From the NCBI GenBank assembly GCA_964345635.1, contig CAYFRM010000045.1:1-41054 (forward strand): a stretch of 41,054 nucleotides of DNA, given 5' to 3'. The position numbers and the translations under genes were made by a program. Positions 1 to 7,703 of the stretch are shown piece after piece (positions within the stretch are counted from its first letter, which is position 1; the number at the start of each line of letters is the position of its first letter). Below the pieces are notes generated by a model. The model was not told where the DNA came from. It made no database searches and was given only the letters and a program-made list of their open reading frames with translations. The DNA is from WVXT01 sp964345635. GTDB taxonomy: Bacteria; UBA6262; WVXT01.

Positions 1-2
1 AG

Positions 3-230
3 CTCACGGATAGTCTGGCTAAGAAAGTTGAGAAGGAAGCCGGGGTCAAAGGATTTATCTCCACCGACGAACTACCAAAATACGGTCTCAATAAACAAGA
101 CAGAAGGAACATTGAGGAATCTTTCGGGGCTAAGGAGGGAGATGTAGTTATTCTGGTAGCCGACCAGAAAGATAAAGCGGAAAAAGCAATTCAGATTATT
201 GAAGCAGAAATAGCCAAACGCAAAGAATAA
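3..230 (+). CDS. C-terminal fragment of a GAD-domain protein (GatE- or AspRS-like)
   Basis: An open frame enters from the left edge and ends at TAA 228-230; its start lies outside the window. The visible 75 residues include GVKGFISTDELPKYGL followed by an acidic GAKEGDVVILVADQ stretch. This pattern resembles the GAD domain inserted in bacterial aspartyl-tRNA synthetase and, more closely in the DELPxYG segment, the archaeal Glu-tRNA(Gln) amidotransferase subunit GatE. In both families more protein normally follows the GAD domain (catalytic sequence in AspRS, a YqeY-like tail in GatE), but here the frame stops about five residues after the domain. It may be a shortened variant, a separate GAD protein or the product of an upstream frameshift. 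The family call rests on remembered motifs, so it is moderate at best. Confidence 0.5.
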   Translation, partial: LTDSLAKKVEKEAGVKGFISTDELPKYGLNKQDRRNIEESFGAKEGDVVILVADQKDKAEKAIQIIEAEIAKRKE

Positions 231-250
231 CGCACGGGTGCAGAAGATAA

Positions 251-964
251 ATGAAAAGAATTCTGTTCGCGATAGTCCTTATTTTTTCTTTTTTGTTTCT
301 TTTTCTTTTCGGGATGCACGCAAAACGGGCAGAGTGCTCAATACTAAAAGGAGGTAGAAGGAAAGTGAAGGAAGAAAACATCAAATTGCCCCGGCCCAGG
401 ACAACCGGCGAGATGAGTCTCGAGGAGGCAATAGTAAAGAGACAATCGGTCAGGAGCTTCAGTAAGAAACAATTATCTTTAGAAGAGATTTCTCAGCTCC
501 TCTGGGCGGCTTATGGGCCAAGGGATGTCGATTCCGTCACAGGCGCTTCTAAAACCGTTCCCTCTGCAGGCGCTCTCTATCCCATGGAAATCTACGTGGT
601 GTCTCCTGACGGGGTCTTCCACTATTTTCCTTCCAGCCATAGTCTGAAAGAGATTTCGGACAAAGATCTCCGCTTGGCTCTTTCCAGTGCCGCCTTACGG
701 CAGGAGGCAGTCGCCCAGGCAGCAGTCAATTTTGTAATTGCTTGCGTATTCGATAGGATATGCTGGAAGTACGGAGAAAGAGGAATGAGGTACGCTCATA
801 TTGAGGCAGGCCACATAGCCCAGAATATTCACCTTCAGGCAGTCTGTCTGGGTTTGGGTTCGGCTCCTATTGGCGCATTCAGCGATGCTGCCGTGAAAAA
901 AACGCTGTATCTACCGAAGGATAATATACCACTTTACATTATCCCCGTAGGACATTTAAAATAG
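251..964 (+). CDS. SagB-type nitroreductase family oxidoreductase
   Basis: This is an FMN-dependent nitroreductase-fold protein of the SagB type. The core starts with SLEEAIVKRQSVRSFSKK, continues with LEEISQLLWAAYG and SAGALYPMEIYVV, and ends with the family's HIEAGHIAQNIHLQAVCLGLG and a final IIPVGHL. Substrates of the stand-alone members are mostly unknown; SagB proper oxidises azolines in peptide toxins, but no toxin precursor or cyclodehydratase gene is nearby. From ATG 251 the protein has a hydrophobic N-terminus (about residues 4-21) that looks like a signal peptide or anchor. An in-frame GTG at 365 is preceded by a strong AAAGGAGG (347-354) and would give a soluble form of about 200 residues starting just before the conserved core. 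The choice between the two starts is open. Confidence 0.85.
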   Translation: MKRILFAIVLIFSFLFLFLFGMHAKRAECSILKGGRRKVKEENIKLPRPRTTGEMSLEEAIVKRQSVRSFSKKQLSLEEISQLLWAAYGPRDVDSVTGASKTVPSAGALYPMEIYVVSPDGVFHYFPSSHSLKEISDKDLRLALSSAALRQEAVAQAAVNFVIACVFDRICWKYGERGMRYAHIEAGHIAQNIHLQAVCLGLGSAPIGAFSDAAVKKTLYLPKDNIPLYIIPVGHLK

Positions 965-980
965 CAAGACGTCCAAAGAA

Positions 981-996
981 TAGAATTGACCCCATT
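981..996 (+). repeat. Short intergenic motif TAGAATTGACCCCATT
   Basis: This 16-nt motif lies just upstream of the solute-binding protein gene. A near-identical copy (TAGAGTTGACCCCGTT) occurs at 21717-21732, just upstream of ftsZ. Two copies in otherwise unrelated leaders suggest a dispersed short repeat or a remnant of one. Its function is unknown. Confidence 0.35.
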
Positions 997-1003
997 CTTC
1001 AAA

Positions 1004-2659
1004 ATGAGAAAAGTCATTACAATTCTTGCAGCCGCAGTGATAGCAATTGTTCTTACCGGGGTATTCATCCATTTTGCAAAAAAAACCTCCCCAGGACCAA
1101 AGGTTAAGGAACCCACCGGTGAAAAGCCTGCCGCGCAACCAGCCTACGGAGATACAATCATCCAGGCATCTATCGGAGATGCCAGTTATTTGAATCCCGT
1201 ACTTGCCAGCGATAGTGCTTCCGGCGACATAAATGGTTATGTGTATAACGGGTTAGTGAAATATGACAAGAATCTTAAGCTGGTAGGGGATTTGGCAGAA
1301 TCCTGGGAAATATCCGATGACGGGCTGGCAATCACCTTTCATCTACGGAAAAATGTGCACTGGCATGACGGGAAAACTTTCAGCAGCGAGGACGTTAAAT
1401 TTACTCATGAGGAATTGGTCGACCCCAACACCAGGACGCCCTACGCCTCGGATTACCTTATGGTGGACAGGGTGGAAATTGTCGACCCCCACACGGTAAG
1501 GGTAATATATAAAGAGCCTTTCTCCCCTGGATTGGAAAGTTGGGGTATGGGAATTCTTCCCCGGCATATTTTTGAGAAAGGAGATTTTAATAACCATCCT
1601 GCAAACCGCCGCCCCATCGGAACGGGGCCTTATAAATTCGTGGAATGGAAGACGGATGAACGAATAGTTCTGGAAGTAAACGAAGACTATTTTGAAGGAA
1701 GACCATATATAGATCGCATAATTTACAGGATTGTTCCGGACCAGGCGGTACAGTTTTTGGAGCTGAGGAAAGGGACAATAGATACAATGGGGCTAACTCC
1801 GGACCAATTCCAGAAAGAAGCCGTAAATAAGGAATTTCAGGACAAAATCAACAAGTTTCGCTATCCCAGTTTTGGCTATACCTATCTTGGTTACAATCTA
1901 AGAAATCCCCTGTTCAAGGATGAGAGAGTGCGTCGGGCAATAACTTATGCCGTAAACAGGCAGGAAATAATAGATGGGGTTCTTCTGGGCCTGGGTCAAG
2001 TATCGACCGGGCCTTTTCCTCCCACCTCGTGGGCTTATAATAAAACTGTTCCCGTTTACGACCACAATCCCGAAGAAGCTAAGGAATTACTCTATAAATC
2101 CGGCTGGCAGGATAGCGATGGGGATGGAATCCTGGATAAGGATGGCAAGCCATTCAGCTTCACCCTTATGACTAATCAGGGTAACAAGATGCGCCAGCTT
2201 TGTGCCACCATTATCCAGTCCAATCTTAAACAGATCGGAATCCGGGTAAAGATTCGTATTCTGGAGTGGGCCTCTTTCATTCACCAGTACATTGACAAGA
2301 AGAATTTTGAGGCTGTAATCCTTGGTTGGAGCCTCTCCCGGGACCCCGACCAGTATTCCATCTGGCACTCATCCCAGATCAAAGAGGGCCAATACAATTT
2401 CGTTTCCTACAGTAACCCGGAAGTCGATCGCCTGTTGGTGGAAGGGCGGCGTACATTCGATACGGAGAAGAGAAAAGAAATATATCATAAGATTCATGCC
2501 ATTCTGGCTGAGGAACAACCCTATACTTTTTTGTACGTGGCCGATGCTCTTCCCGTAGTCCATAAAAGATTTCACGGCATTGAAGTGGCTCCTGCAGGCA
2601 TCGGCTATAACTTCATTAAATGGTATGTGCCCCGGGACGAGCAGAAATACACTAGATGA
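1004..2659 (+). CDS. ABC transporter solute-binding protein, family 5 (peptide/nickel type)
   Basis: This is the extracytoplasmic binding subunit of a Dpp/Opp-type importer. The N-terminus has one hydrophobic segment (about residues 4-23) without a lipobox cysteine, so the protein is probably held by an uncleaved helix or secreted rather than lipidated. The body shows the family 5 pattern: YVYNGLVKYDKNLKLVGDLA, ESWEISDDGLAITFHLRKNV, HWHDGKTFSSEDVKFT, IGTGPYKFVEW, and VRRAITYAVNRQEII. The length of 551 residues is normal. A TTG at 986 could extend the frame by six residues, but ATG 1004 begins directly with a typical signal sequence. No permease or ATPase genes adjoin it, so it is an orphan binding protein here and its substrate cannot be told. 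Its stop overlaps an ATG in the next frame (2656). Confidence 0.92.
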   Translation: MRKVITILAAAVIAIVLTGVFIHFAKKTSPGPKVKEPTGEKPAAQPAYGDTIIQASIGDASYLNPVLASDSASGDINGYVYNGLVKYDKNLKLVGDLAESWEISDDGLAITFHLRKNVHWHDGKTFSSEDVKFTHEELVDPNTRTPYASDYLMVDRVEIVDPHTVRVIYKEPFSPGLESWGMGILPRHIFEKGDFNNHPANRRPIGTGPYKFVEWKTDERIVLEVNEDYFEGRPYIDRIIYRIVPDQAVQFLELRKGTIDTMGLTPDQFQKEAVNKEFQDKINKFRYPSFGYTYLGYNLRNPLFKDERVRRAITYAVNRQEIIDGVLLGLGQVSTGPFPPTSWAYNKTVPVYDHNPEEAKELLYKSGWQDSDGDGILDKDGKPFSFTLMTNQGNKMRQLCATIIQSNLKQIGIRVKIRILEWASFIHQYIDKKNFEAVILGWSLSRDPDQYSIWHSSQIKEGQYNFVSYSNPEVDRLLVEGRRTFDTEKRKEIYHKIHAILAEEQPYTFLYVADALPVVHKRFHGIEVAPAGIGYNFIKWYVPRDEQKYTR

Positions 2660-2682
2660 AATGGGATTTTCGGAGGGAAGAA

Positions 2683-3732
2683 ATGGTAGCCAAAAGACTC
2701 AACCCCAAAATTTTCAATATCCCCGTTGATAAAATAAGAAATGGGTGGTACAGTGACAAGTATTTTGTGCGCACCAGGGAAGTTCTGGAGAAAGACCGTC
2801 GCCACGCTCAAGTGCTTATGCAAGTGTTCTGTCGCAAAGAGGCCGTTCTCTGCGGCATGGACGAAGCCATTGCTATCCTGAAGCTGGGCGCGGTCAATCC
2901 GGAGAATTTGAGGATAAGATCTCTTCGCGACGGAGACAGAATTAAGGCTTTAGATACCGTGATGACCATTGCCGGGGATTACAGCACTTTTGCTCACCTG
3001 GAAACTGTATATTTGGGAGTATTGGCAAGGGGAACTGCCGTAGCCACTGCTGTCAGGAAAGTGGTAGATGCCGCAGCGGGAAGACCTGTCCTGTTCTTTC
3101 CCGCAAGGTTTGACCATTATAGGGTACAGGAAGCAGATGGGTACGCGGCATTCATCGCGGGAGCCATAAATGTTTCCACCGACGCTCAGGGCTCGTTATG
3201 GGGAGGCAAAGGGATAGGCACTATTCCCCATGGACTCATAGCTGCCTACGGAGGAGATACTGTTCAGGCGGCAAAAGCATTTGACAAATATATGCCTGAA
3301 GATATTTCCCGGATAGTTCTGGTCGATTTCCGGAACGATTGCATAAAGACTTCTTTGGAAGTGGCTAAGGTTCTGGGTAAGAAGCTATGGGGAGTAAGGT
3401 TCGACACAGCCGGAGACCTCCGGGATAGGTCGGTTAAGGGAAGAGGAAAGAATTCTTACGGTGTTTCTCCCGAACTCTGCCGCAAGGCGAGGAAGGCTTT
3501 TGACGAGGCGGGCTTTGGCCACATAAAGATAGTTATTTCCGGCGGATTTAATGAAGAAAAAATAGGGCGCTTCGTCAAGCTTAATGTGCCATTTGATGCC
3601 GTAGGGGTAGGGTCAGCCCTTTTCAGAGAGAAGATAGACTTCACTGCCGATGTGGTAATGCTGGAGGGTAAGCCTTGCGCTAAGGTAGGGCGGCAATACA
3701 AACCTAATCCCAGATTGGAACCGGTAAAGTAG
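2683..3732 (+). CDS. pncB: Nicotinate phosphoribosyltransferase
   Basis: The protein belongs to the NAD salvage family that joins nicotinate to PRPP to make nicotinate mononucleotide. It is 349 residues, like the short archaeal and bacterial NAPRTases rather than the long E. coli type. Landmarks are the N-terminal NGWYSDKYFVRTREVL, the central TFAHLETVYLGVLARGTAVA, the FFPARFDHYRVQEADGYAA segment, GIGTIPHGLIAAYGGDT, and the phosphate-binding VISGGFNEEKI with VGVGSALF near the C-terminus. ATG 2683 is preferred over ATG 2656, which overlaps the previous stop as ATGA, because GGAGG at 2672-2676 lies 6 nt before it. If the upstream ATG is used the protein gains nine residues. Quinolinate phosphoribosyltransferase shares the fold but lacks this N-terminal arrangement. 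Confidence 0.9.
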   Translation: MVAKRLNPKIFNIPVDKIRNGWYSDKYFVRTREVLEKDRRHAQVLMQVFCRKEAVLCGMDEAIAILKLGAVNPENLRIRSLRDGDRIKALDTVMTIAGDYSTFAHLETVYLGVLARGTAVATAVRKVVDAAAGRPVLFFPARFDHYRVQEADGYAAFIAGAINVSTDAQGSLWGGKGIGTIPHGLIAAYGGDTVQAAKAFDKYMPEDISRIVLVDFRNDCIKTSLEVAKVLGKKLWGVRFDTAGDLRDRSVKGRGKNSYGVSPELCRKARKAFDEAGFGHIKIVISGGFNEEKIGRFVKLNVPFDAVGVGSALFREKIDFTADVVMLEGKPCAKVGRQYKPNPRLEPVK

Positions 3733-3765
3733 CATAATTCACAACGCGCCTTTGAGACGAAAAGA

Positions 3766-4020
3766 ATGGAAAAGGACGATTCGCTGAGAGAGGAAAACAG
3801 AAAACTTCGCCTTTTGAAGATGATGGTGAGCTTAGGGCTGTCTCTTCTTACCCAGGAGCGCATTTCGCGAAGAGAGGCGGAACAGATAGTGGAGTCTGTC
3901 CGGCGCGCGGCTTTGCGGATGTTTCCGGGAAAAGAGACCACCTGGGAAATAATATACGCTCCGCGATTCCATCGAATCATTAAGGAAAGATGGGGGAGGG
4001 GTAGCCGAGAAGAAATCTAG
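3766..4020 (+). CDS. Small hypothetical protein, 84 residues
   Basis: I do not recognise a named family. The product is short, highly charged and probably all-helical: an N-terminal EENRKLRLLKMMVSLGLSLL, a central basic and acidic helix, and a C-terminal EIIYAPRFHRIIKERW. The FPGKETTWEIIYAPRF pattern reminds me of short uncharacterised proteins of uncultivated bacteria, but I cannot name one. There is no signal peptide or clear membrane span. The ATG at 3766 has only weak upstream purines. It sits 33 bp after pncB and is followed by a double terminator, so it is likely the last gene of the upstream unit. Confidence 0.6.
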   Translation: MEKDDSLREENRKLRLLKMMVSLGLSLLTQERISRREAEQIVESVRRAALRMFPGKETTWEIIYAPRFHRIIKERWGRGSREEI

Positions 4021-4036
4021 AGTCTGGAGAAAAATT

Positions 4037-4075
4037 TCCCGGCAGGATAAGTAATTTATCTCCCGGGATTTTTTT
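4037..4075 (+). terminator. Rho-independent terminator after the small hypothetical gene
   Basis: TCCCGG (4037-4042) pairs with CCGGGA (4063-4068). A second helix inside it joins GATAA (4046-4050) to TTATC (4056-4060). A run of seven T follows. It closes the upstream transcription unit. Confidence 0.8.
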
Positions 4076-4087
4076 ATGGAAAAAGCA

Positions 4088-4122
4088 GCCCGTCCCCTTT
4101 TTTGGGGAGGGCTTAATTTTTT
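4088..4122 (+). terminator. Second terminator-like hairpin before the dcw promoter
   Basis: GCCCGTCCCC (4088-4097) pairs with GGGGAGGGC (4104-4112) with one bulged G, and TTAATTTTTT follows. Together with the hairpin just upstream it insulates the dcw promoter from read-through. Confidence 0.7.
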
Positions 4123-4124
4123 GC

Positions 4125-4153
4125 TTGACAAAATCGGAAAGTTGGTATATAAT
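4125..4153 (+). promoter_or_regulatory. Consensus sigma-70 promoter of the dcw cluster
   Basis: TTGACA at 4125-4130 and TATAAT at 4148-4153 are separated by exactly 17 nt, a perfect match to the housekeeping consensus. The predicted transcription start near 4160 leaves a leader of only about 35 nt before the mraZ start codon. Confidence 0.9.
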
Positions 4154-4162
4154 CTTCTCGCA

Positions 4163-4197
4163 GTGGGGAAAAGTGGTGTAAGGTGGTGAAAAGGTGC
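4163..4197 (+). promoter_or_regulatory. MraZ-box type tandem repeats over the mraZ ribosome binding site
   Basis: GTGGGGAAAA (4163), GTGGTGTAAG (4173) and GTGGTGAAAA (4183) repeat with a strict 10-bp period, and GGTG at 4193 begins a fourth unit. MraZ is known to bind tandem G-rich repeats of about 10-bp period upstream of its own gene. Here the units lie downstream of the -10 box and cover the ribosome binding site and the GTG start, so bound MraZ could block initiation or early elongation. Confidence 0.75.
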
Positions 4198-4622
4198 TAA
4201 TCGGACAATACTTCCACTCTTTAGATGGGAAAAACCGACTGTTCATTCCTGCCAGACTCCGTCAGAACGTAAGAAGGTTTGTCATCACTTCCGGCTTGGA
4301 AGGTTGTCTGTTTGTCTACACTCCCGAGAATTGGAAAAGAATCACAGAAAGACTGAGAGCCCTGCCTTTGACTAAAGCCGACGCCCGCAAGTTTTCCCGC
4401 ACTTTCCTTTCCGGAGCAAACGAATGCCCTGTGGATGACCAGGGAAGGATACTGGTTCCCAAGACGCTTTGCAGTTACGCAAATATAAAAAAAGAGGTAA
4501 TAGTAGTGGGGGTGTTAGATCGCATAGAGATCTGGTCAAAAAACAACTGGGAGCGTTACCAGAAGGAGGCCGAGAAGCAGTTCGTTCAGGTAGCGGAAAA
4601 ATTGGTTGACCTTGGAATCTAA
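4194..4622 (+). CDS. mraZ: Transcriptional regulator MraZ
   Basis: This is the first gene of the dcw cluster and its likely autoregulator. The protein has two AbrB-like swapped-hairpin repeats. The first opens with IGQYFHSLDGKNRLFIPARL, and the second carries CPVDDQGRILVPKTL followed by VVGVLDRIEIWSKNNWERY. MraZ forms ring-shaped oligomers that bind the tandem repeats upstream of the operon. The length of 142 residues is typical. GTG 4194 is chosen because it gives the normal N-terminus and follows purine-rich AGGTGG. The start codon lies inside the fourth repeat of the box described just upstream. Confidence 0.95.
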   Translation: MLIGQYFHSLDGKNRLFIPARLRQNVRRFVITSGLEGCLFVYTPENWKRITERLRALPLTKADARKFSRTFLSGANECPVDDQGRILVPKTLCSYANIKKEVIVVGVLDRIEIWSKNNWERYQKEAEKQFVQVAEKLVDLGI

Positions 4623-4672
4623 CACCCCCTCTTAAACGCTCCCATGAACCGGAGCGACTACCAAATTACAAA

Positions 4673-5563
4673 TTGGAACAATCAAGGCACATTCCCGTCC
4701 TGGTTGATGAGGTTATAGATAATCTCAGATGTCTAAAAGGAGGAATCTACGTAGATTGCACTTTAGGTGAAGGTGGCCACGGACAAAGAATACTGGAGGG
4801 AATCTTGCCGGGTGGTCTACTGATCGGAATTGACCAGGACGGGGAAGCGATAAAGAGAGCAAGAGAAAATCTTGAGAAATATAAAGAAAACCTGCTTACT
4901 TTTGAAAGAAGCTTTTCGGAAATAGGGACTATCCTGGAGTCATTGAGAATCAACGAAGTGGATGGCATTCTATTTGACCTGGGTTTGTCGAGCCTGCAAC
5001 TGCAAGACACCGACAGGGGTTTTAGTTTTCAAAAAGACGGACCGCTGGACATGCGGATGTCAGAAAACATGAAATTGACTGCGGGATATCTTTTGAATAC
5101 CTTTTCTTTGGATGAACTTGTCAAGATTCTGTCCGAATACGGAGAAGAACGGTGGGCCAGGCGAATTGTGCGGACAGTGGTTGAATCCCGACGAAAAAAG
5201 CCTTTGGAGACTACCCTTCAATTGGTGGAGATCATTAAAAGAACAATTCCCCGTTCCGCCTGGCCCAGAAAGATTCATGTGGCCACCCGGACTTTTCAGG
5301 CGTTAAGAATAGCCGTAAATGACGAGTTAGAGGTTTTGAAAAGGACACTTCCCCGGGCCGCAGGGTTTCTGAAAAAGGGCGGAAGGATTTGCGTTATTTC
5401 TTACCATTCTCTTGAGGACAGAATCGTCAAAAATTTCTTTCGGGAACATGTGAAGCAGGGCTTGCGGACGCTCTTTCCCAAACCGGTTACTCCCACAAGA
5501 CGAGAACTTAGAATGAATCCGCGTTCCCGAAGTGCAAAATTGCGTGCGGGAGAAATGTGCTGA
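4673..5563 (+). CDS. rsmH: 16S rRNA m4C1402 N4-methyltransferase RsmH
   Basis: RsmH (MraW) methylates the N4 of C1402 in the P site of 16S rRNA using S-adenosylmethionine. The sequence has RHIPVLVDEVIDNL at the N-terminus, the SAM-binding VDCTLGEGGHGQRIL, GIDQDGEAI, the catalytic-region ILFDLGLSSLQL, GPLDMRM, and the C-terminal VISYHSLEDRIVKNFF. It has 296 residues, close to the usual length. The start is TTG 4673; no ATG or GTG is available in frame after the mraZ stop, and the nearest purine-rich site (GGAG 4651-4654) is unusually distant, so translation may be weak. Its TGA overlaps the ATG of the next gene. Confidence 0.96.
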   Translation: MEQSRHIPVLVDEVIDNLRCLKGGIYVDCTLGEGGHGQRILEGILPGGLLIGIDQDGEAIKRARENLEKYKENLLTFERSFSEIGTILESLRINEVDGILFDLGLSSLQLQDTDRGFSFQKDGPLDMRMSENMKLTAGYLLNTFSLDELVKILSEYGEERWARRIVRTVVESRRKKPLETTLQLVEIIKRTIPRSAWPRKIHVATRTFQALRIAVNDELEVLKRTLPRAAGFLKKGGRICVISYHSLEDRIVKNFFREHVKQGLRTLFPKPVTPTRRELRMNPRSRSAKLRAGEMC

Positions 5564-5934
5564 TGAGGATAGATAAGAAAAGGCGATCCAAGAAACAGTA
5601 TTATCTCTTTTTTATTGGCGGTCTTTTGATTTTCCTTTTCTATGTCTGGGAATGTGCGGAAGTAGTCACGCTTAGTTATCGGCTTAACGAAATGAAAAGA
5701 AAACTCATTTCGTTAGAGAACAAAAATCGCAATCTGAAAGCAAATTTGCACAACTACACTAATCTGGCAAATGTCAGTAACATTGCCCGAGAAGAGAGAA
5801 AAATGGTTTTTCCCCAGAATGATAATATCTACTTTTTGAAAGTAAACGTTAAGGAAAGTAGAGCTTCGGCAAACAAAGGATTTTTGATTGCCCGGGAGGA
5901 TATGAAAGGTGCCGCGAAAAAGTCGCATTATTAG
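5563..5934 (+). CDS. ftsL: Cell division protein FtsL
   Basis: This is a small bitopic divisome protein identified by position and architecture. It has a basic N-terminus (residues 1-13), one membrane helix (about 14-30), then a periplasmic coiled-coil segment with LNEMKRKLISLENKNRNLKA. The NVSNIAREERKMVFPQ segment is typical of FtsL just after the coiled coil. FtsL partners FtsB-like proteins and the FtsW/FtsI synthase. ATG 5563 is preferred over GTG 5557: it overlaps the rsmH stop as TGATG and has GGGAG about 11 nt upstream. Sequence conservation in this family is low, so the call depends strongly on the location between rsmH and ftsI. The C-terminus overlaps ftsI by 26 nt. Confidence 0.85.
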   Translation: MRIDKKRRSKKQYYLFFIGGLLIFLFYVWECAEVVTLSYRLNEMKRKLISLENKNRNLKANLHNYTNLANVSNIAREERKMVFPQNDNIYFLKVNVKESRASANKGFLIAREDMKGAAKKSHY

Positions 5935-7639
5935 TTCTATCCTCATAGTAATATTTACTCTTATCGTACTGGAAATTAGATTGTACTATATTCAAGTCGT
6001 TAGCCACCGTCGCTACAGAAGGATGGCAGATAAGCAGTCCTTTTCTCTCAGGCAAACAGATTTTAAGAGGGGCACCATCTATGACCGCAACGGTAAAGAA
6101 CTGGCAATAGAATTTGAAGTTAGTTCCGTCTATGCCATTCCTTCCCTCGTTTCTCATCGGCGAGGGACAGCCAAAAAGTTAGCTCCTTTGCTCCGTATGA
6201 GCGAGAAGGCGATCTACAAGAAACTGGAAACTTCCAATTCGTTCGTCTGGTTGAGGCGTAAAGTGGATACGAAAATCGCAGAAAAGATTAGACGTTTGCG
6301 TCTCAAAGGGATCAAGTTTGTAAACGAAGGCAAAAGGTTCTATCCAGAAAATGAGCTAGCCAGCCAGGTAATCGGCCTGGCCGGTCTGGACAATCAGGGA
6401 CTATCGGGAATTGAGAATTCCTTTGACAGGATACTAAGAAGGAAGACCAAGAAGACTATGAGGAGAAAAGACGGTTTTGGCCGGGAAGTAATCGCTGCGG
6501 ACACTGCTCATCAATTAGAAGTAAGCGGATGCGGCGTAGTCACCACGATTGACAGAGTAATCCAATACATTGCGGAAGTAGAGTTGAGAAAGGCTTACGA
6601 AAATACTAAAGCCAAACTGGCTACAATCATTGTTCAGGATTGCAGAACCGGAGAGATATTGGCCTTAGCCAATTTCCCATCGTTTAACGGAAATAGTTCT
6701 TCTTCGGAAAAATACAAATACTTGAAGAATCCTGCGATCTCCAGTATTTTTGAGCCGGGGTCTACTTTTAAACCGATAGTGGCCGCAGGATTATTGGAAG
6801 AGAACCTTGTCACGCTGGAAGATCGTTTCTATTGCGAGGGAGGAGTCTACCTATTCAATGGGATTCCTATTCGGGACCACGAAGGCGAGGACTGGCTTAC
6901 TTTTGTTCAGGTTCTGGAAAAATCATCCAATATCGGAATGGCCAAAGCCGGCCAACTGTTAGGAAAGAATAAGTTGTACCAGTATGCGAGGGATTTCGGA
7001 TTCGGTAACTTCACGGGAATCAGGTTGCCGGGTGAGACTCCGGGAATCTTGAAGAAGCCAAAAGATTGGTCAGAAATATCTCTCAGTCGGCTCTCTTTCG
7101 GGCAGGGCATAGGAGTAACTGCCATCCAGCTTATTTGTGCATTTTCATGTTTAGCCAACGGAGGAGTGCTGATGGAACCCATGATTGTTAAGGGATTCGT
7201 TGACCCCGGCGGAAAGGTGGTCAAGGAATTCCGGCCCAGCCCGGTTAGAAGGGTAATTTCCCAAAAGACAGCGAAAACTTTAACCGGTATTTTGTACGGA
7301 ATCGTAAAAAAAGGCACGGGGAAAGAAGCAAAGATTATGGGGTATAAGGTGGCTGGCAAGACGGGAACGGCGCAAAAATTCGACCCGGCCACAGGTAAGT
7401 ATTCTGATACAAACCACATTGCTTCATTCATTGGTTATCTCCCGGCAGAGCAACCAAGGGTTACTATTCTGGTCGTACTGGATGAGCCACAGGGTTTTTA
7501 CTGGGGTGGAAGCGTAGCTGCTCCCGTATTCGCAAGTGTGGGAGTGAAAATTATGCGCTACCTTGGTATCCCGCCCGATTCCCAGGAAATGTTCAAGAAT
7601 CTACCCCCGGAGGCGGTTTGTGTCGGCTCTCCGCTCTAA
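5909..7639 (+). CDS. ftsI: Septal peptidoglycan transpeptidase FtsI (class B PBP)
   Basis: This is a class B penicillin-binding protein that cross-links septal peptidoglycan together with FtsW. It has a short cytoplasmic tail and an N-terminal membrane helix (about residues 7-24). A non-penicillin-binding module beginning RGTIYDRNGKELA follows. The transpeptidase domain has the active-site serine in GSTFK (Ser285 and Lys288), SSN at 339-341, and KTGTAQ from Lys484. The protein ends soon after the domain and has no PASTA repeats. GTG 5909 follows a good GGGAGGA (5894-5900). The gene overlaps ftsL by 26 nt, which suggests translational coupling. A strong hairpin terminator follows 28 nt after the stop. 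Confidence 0.96.
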   Translation: MPRKSRIISSILIVIFTLIVLEIRLYYIQVVSHRRYRRMADKQSFSLRQTDFKRGTIYDRNGKELAIEFEVSSVYAIPSLVSHRRGTAKKLAPLLRMSEKAIYKKLETSNSFVWLRRKVDTKIAEKIRRLRLKGIKFVNEGKRFYPENELASQVIGLAGLDNQGLSGIENSFDRILRRKTKKTMRRKDGFGREVIAADTAHQLEVSGCGVVTTIDRVIQYIAEVELRKAYENTKAKLATIIVQDCRTGEILALANFPSFNGNSSSSEKYKYLKNPAISSIFEPGSTFKPIVAAGLLEENLVTLEDRFYCEGGVYLFNGIPIRDHEGEDWLTFVQVLEKSSNIGMAKAGQLLGKNKLYQYARDFGFGNFTGIRLPGETPGILKKPKDWSEISLSRLSFGQGIGVTAIQLICAFSCLANGGVLMEPMIVKGFVDPGGKVVKEFRPSPVRRVISQKTAKTLTGILYGIVKKGTGKEAKIMGYKVAGKTGTAQKFDPATGKYSDTNHIASFIGYLPAEQPRVTILVVLDEPQGFYWGGSVAAPVFASVGVKIMRYLGIPPDSQEMFKNLPPEAVCVGSPL

Positions 7640-7666
7640 TAACGGGGGATTCCAGGCTTCACTGTG

Positions 7667-7695
7667 TATTCCTCCCGAAAGGGAGGAATATTTTT
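7667..7695 (+). terminator. Hairpin terminator between ftsI and murE
   Basis: TATTCCTCCC (7667-7676) and GGGAGGAATA (7681-7690) form a perfect 10-bp stem with a GAAA tetraloop, followed directly by TTTTT. This is one of the clearest intrinsic terminators in the window, although it lies inside the dcw cluster. Confidence 0.85.
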
Positions 7696-7703
7696 GCTAT
7701 AAT
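7695..7703 (+). promoter_or_regulatory. Extended -10 promoter element upstream of murE
   Basis: TGCTATAAT is a full extended -10 element (TGnTATAAT) that begins at the last T of the terminator. No good -35 hexamer is visible because that region is the hairpin arm. Transcription would start about 15-20 nt before the murE ATG and restart expression after the terminator. Confidence 0.6.

Noticed and set aside
3456..3980. Minus-strand ORF of 174 residues
   Set aside because: It is antisense to pncB and the small gene, has no recognisable motifs, and the plus-strand genes explain the region. The same holds for minus-strand frames at 6907-7431, 21888-22577, 26335-27036, 32480-33181 and 37389-37913.
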